Assembly (NCBI RefSeq): GCF_051401765.1
Contig: NW_027480569.1
Coordinates: 1,052,944 to 1,116,943, forward strand
Source: Calliopsis andreniformis
Lineage: Eukaryota; Arthropoda; Insecta; Hymenoptera; Andrenidae
Direction of reading: 5' to 3'
Length of the DNA stretch: 64,000 bases
In this document: positions 63,595 through 64,000 of the stretch, piece after piece
How positions within the stretch are numbered: position 1 is the first letter of the stretch
How the letters are laid out: every line of letters begins with the position of its first letter
The notes under the pieces: generated by a model
What the model was told of the DNA's origin: nothing
The model's database searches: none
The model's input: the letters and a program-made list of their open reading frames with translations, nothing else
Position numbers and translations under genes: made by a program

Positions 63595-63696
63595 GGACGA
63601 GGACTGACGGTACAGGATTTAGGTTTGTGGATTGAGGATTGAGGACAGAGGATTGAGGATGAGTGCTAAGCGTCGGGGATTGAGGTTCGACGACTG
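63595..63696 (+). repeat. A-cassette, subtype a6
   Basis: Copy of 37,529 at offset 26,066. Confidence 0.85.
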
Positions 63697-64000
63697 AGGA
63701 CTGAGGATTGAGGATTGAGAATTGAGGATTGATGTTTGAGGATTGAAGATTGAGGATTGGGTATTGAGGATTGAAGAATGAGAATTGAGAATTGAGGATT
63801 GAGGATTGAGGATTGAGGATTGAAGATTGAGTATTGATGATTGAATATTGAGGATTGAGGATTGAGGATTGAGGATTGAAGATTGAGTATTGAGGATTGA
63901 AGATTGAGGATTGAGTATTGAAGATTGAGGATTCAGGGTTGAAAATTGAGGATTGAGGATTGAGGATTGAGGATTGAGGATTGAAGATTGGGTATTGAGG

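Larger units (their letters stand above)
1..64000 (+). repeat. Giant heptanucleotide satellite array, unit GAGGATT
   Basis: Every line of the window is built from 7-bp units with consensus GAGGATT on the + strand, always in the same orientation; I found no stretch where the complementary form (AATCCTC) lies on the + strand. The array has no flank at either end of the window. Most variant units keep the pentamer ATTGA and change the two bases between successive pentamers (canonical GG; also AG, GT, TG, AT, GA, GC, CG, AC, CA, TA, AA). Other recurrent variants alter the core, such as GAGGACT, GAGGTTT, GAGGAAT, GAGGGTT and GAGGATC. C is nearly absent from the + strand. The type fits satellite DNA (inference); the host cannot be named. 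No promoter, terminator, origin, tRNA or rRNA is recognisable. Confidence 0.99.
59879..64000 (+). repeat. Distal domain A segment, copy of 33,813-37,934
   Basis: This segment is colinear with 33,813-37,934 at a constant offset of 26,066 bp; every anchor I checked keeps that offset without indels. A-cassettes at 62,117 and 63,595 match 36,051 and 37,529. C-cassettes at 61,502 and 62,828 match 35,436 and 36,762. D-cassettes at 62,389 and 63,052 match 36,323 and 36,986. Translations of the two copies agree over the stretches I compared. The first clear mismatch on the left is at 33,812 (A) against 59,878 (G). The copy is still matching when the window ends. Confidence 0.9.

Noticed and set aside
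1..64000. Ribosome binding sites (GAGG, AGGA) and promoter-like TTGA boxes on the + strand
   Set aside because: These strings are part of the unit and occur every 7 bp, so they carry no information about a gene start, and no plus-strand frame stays open.
1..64000. Coiled-coil or beta-repeat protein suggested by the 7-residue period
   Set aside because: The period comes from 3 x 7 bp. Each heptapeptide has a proline and lacks the a/d hydrophobic pattern of a coiled coil, and synonymous-site preference cannot be argued when all frames read the same.
1..64000. A functional telomere
   Set aside because: The unit is too variable, is interrupted by cassettes and HOR blocks, and no exact known telomere repeat is present in tandem.
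1..64000. tRNA, rRNA, transposon or insertion sequence within the array
   Set aside because: I read through the window and found no stretch that leaves the heptamer pattern for more than a few tens of bases, no inverted repeats with an enclosed gene, and no target-site duplication.

Overview
The whole 64 kb window is one uninterrupted, direct tandem array of a 7-bp unit. On the given strand the unit reads GAGGATT (equivalently ATTGAGG); the other strand reads AATCCTC. I see no unique sequence, protein-coding gene, RNA gene, insertion sequence or CRISPR array, and no array edge: it runs off both ends of the window. The + strand is almost free of C, so the GC skew is extreme. Pure runs of the canonical unit reach about 14 units (98 bp). 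Elsewhere the array is built from recurring variant units arranged in a hierarchical higher-order repeat (HOR).

Layout. (1) About 1-41,340, domain A: variant units form a 102-bp CpG-bearing cassette (A-cassette) and two further cassettes, C and D, embedded in large duplicated blocks of 1.2-2.9 kb (blocks at 1/2,722; 3,904/6,616/9,125; 13,334/15,218/17,095; 24,480/27,452; 26,570/34,635; 28,830/37,925; 31,905/36,734). (2) About 41,340-59,116, domain B: A-, C- and D-cassettes are absent and 21 copies of a different 159-bp cassette (B-cassette) appear, again in duplicated blocks (41,363/42,991/46,303; 48,400/54,538; 51,534/52,721; 55,175/57,908). (3) About 59,117-59,878: a short mosaic junction made of pieces of domain B. 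(4) About 59,879-64,000: domain A resumes as a colinear, almost identical copy of 33,813-37,934, shifted by exactly 26,066 bp.

Why the open frames are not genes. Seven is not a multiple of three, so three units (21 bp) make seven codons. All three minus-strand frames of the canonical repeat read the same stop-free heptapeptide, SSILNPQ. Each plus-strand frame meets TGA once per 21 bp. Long minus-strand open frames, up to 575 codons, therefore arise from the repeat alone. They overlap each other in different frames, and they begin and end at unit point variants.

Organism. The sequence gives no gene by which to identify the host. An array over 64 kb with block-wise HORs is the form expected of eukaryotic heterochromatic, subtelomeric or centromeric satellite DNA. 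My recollection, not checkable here, is that short heptameric arrays translating to similar N-x-Q-x-S-I-L peptides occur between genes in some Bacteroidota. If this window is bacterial, an array of this size would be extraordinary. There is no gene cooperation to describe. The biology on show is amplification, unequal exchange and conversion of a heptamer satellite, plus whatever binds or transcribes it.
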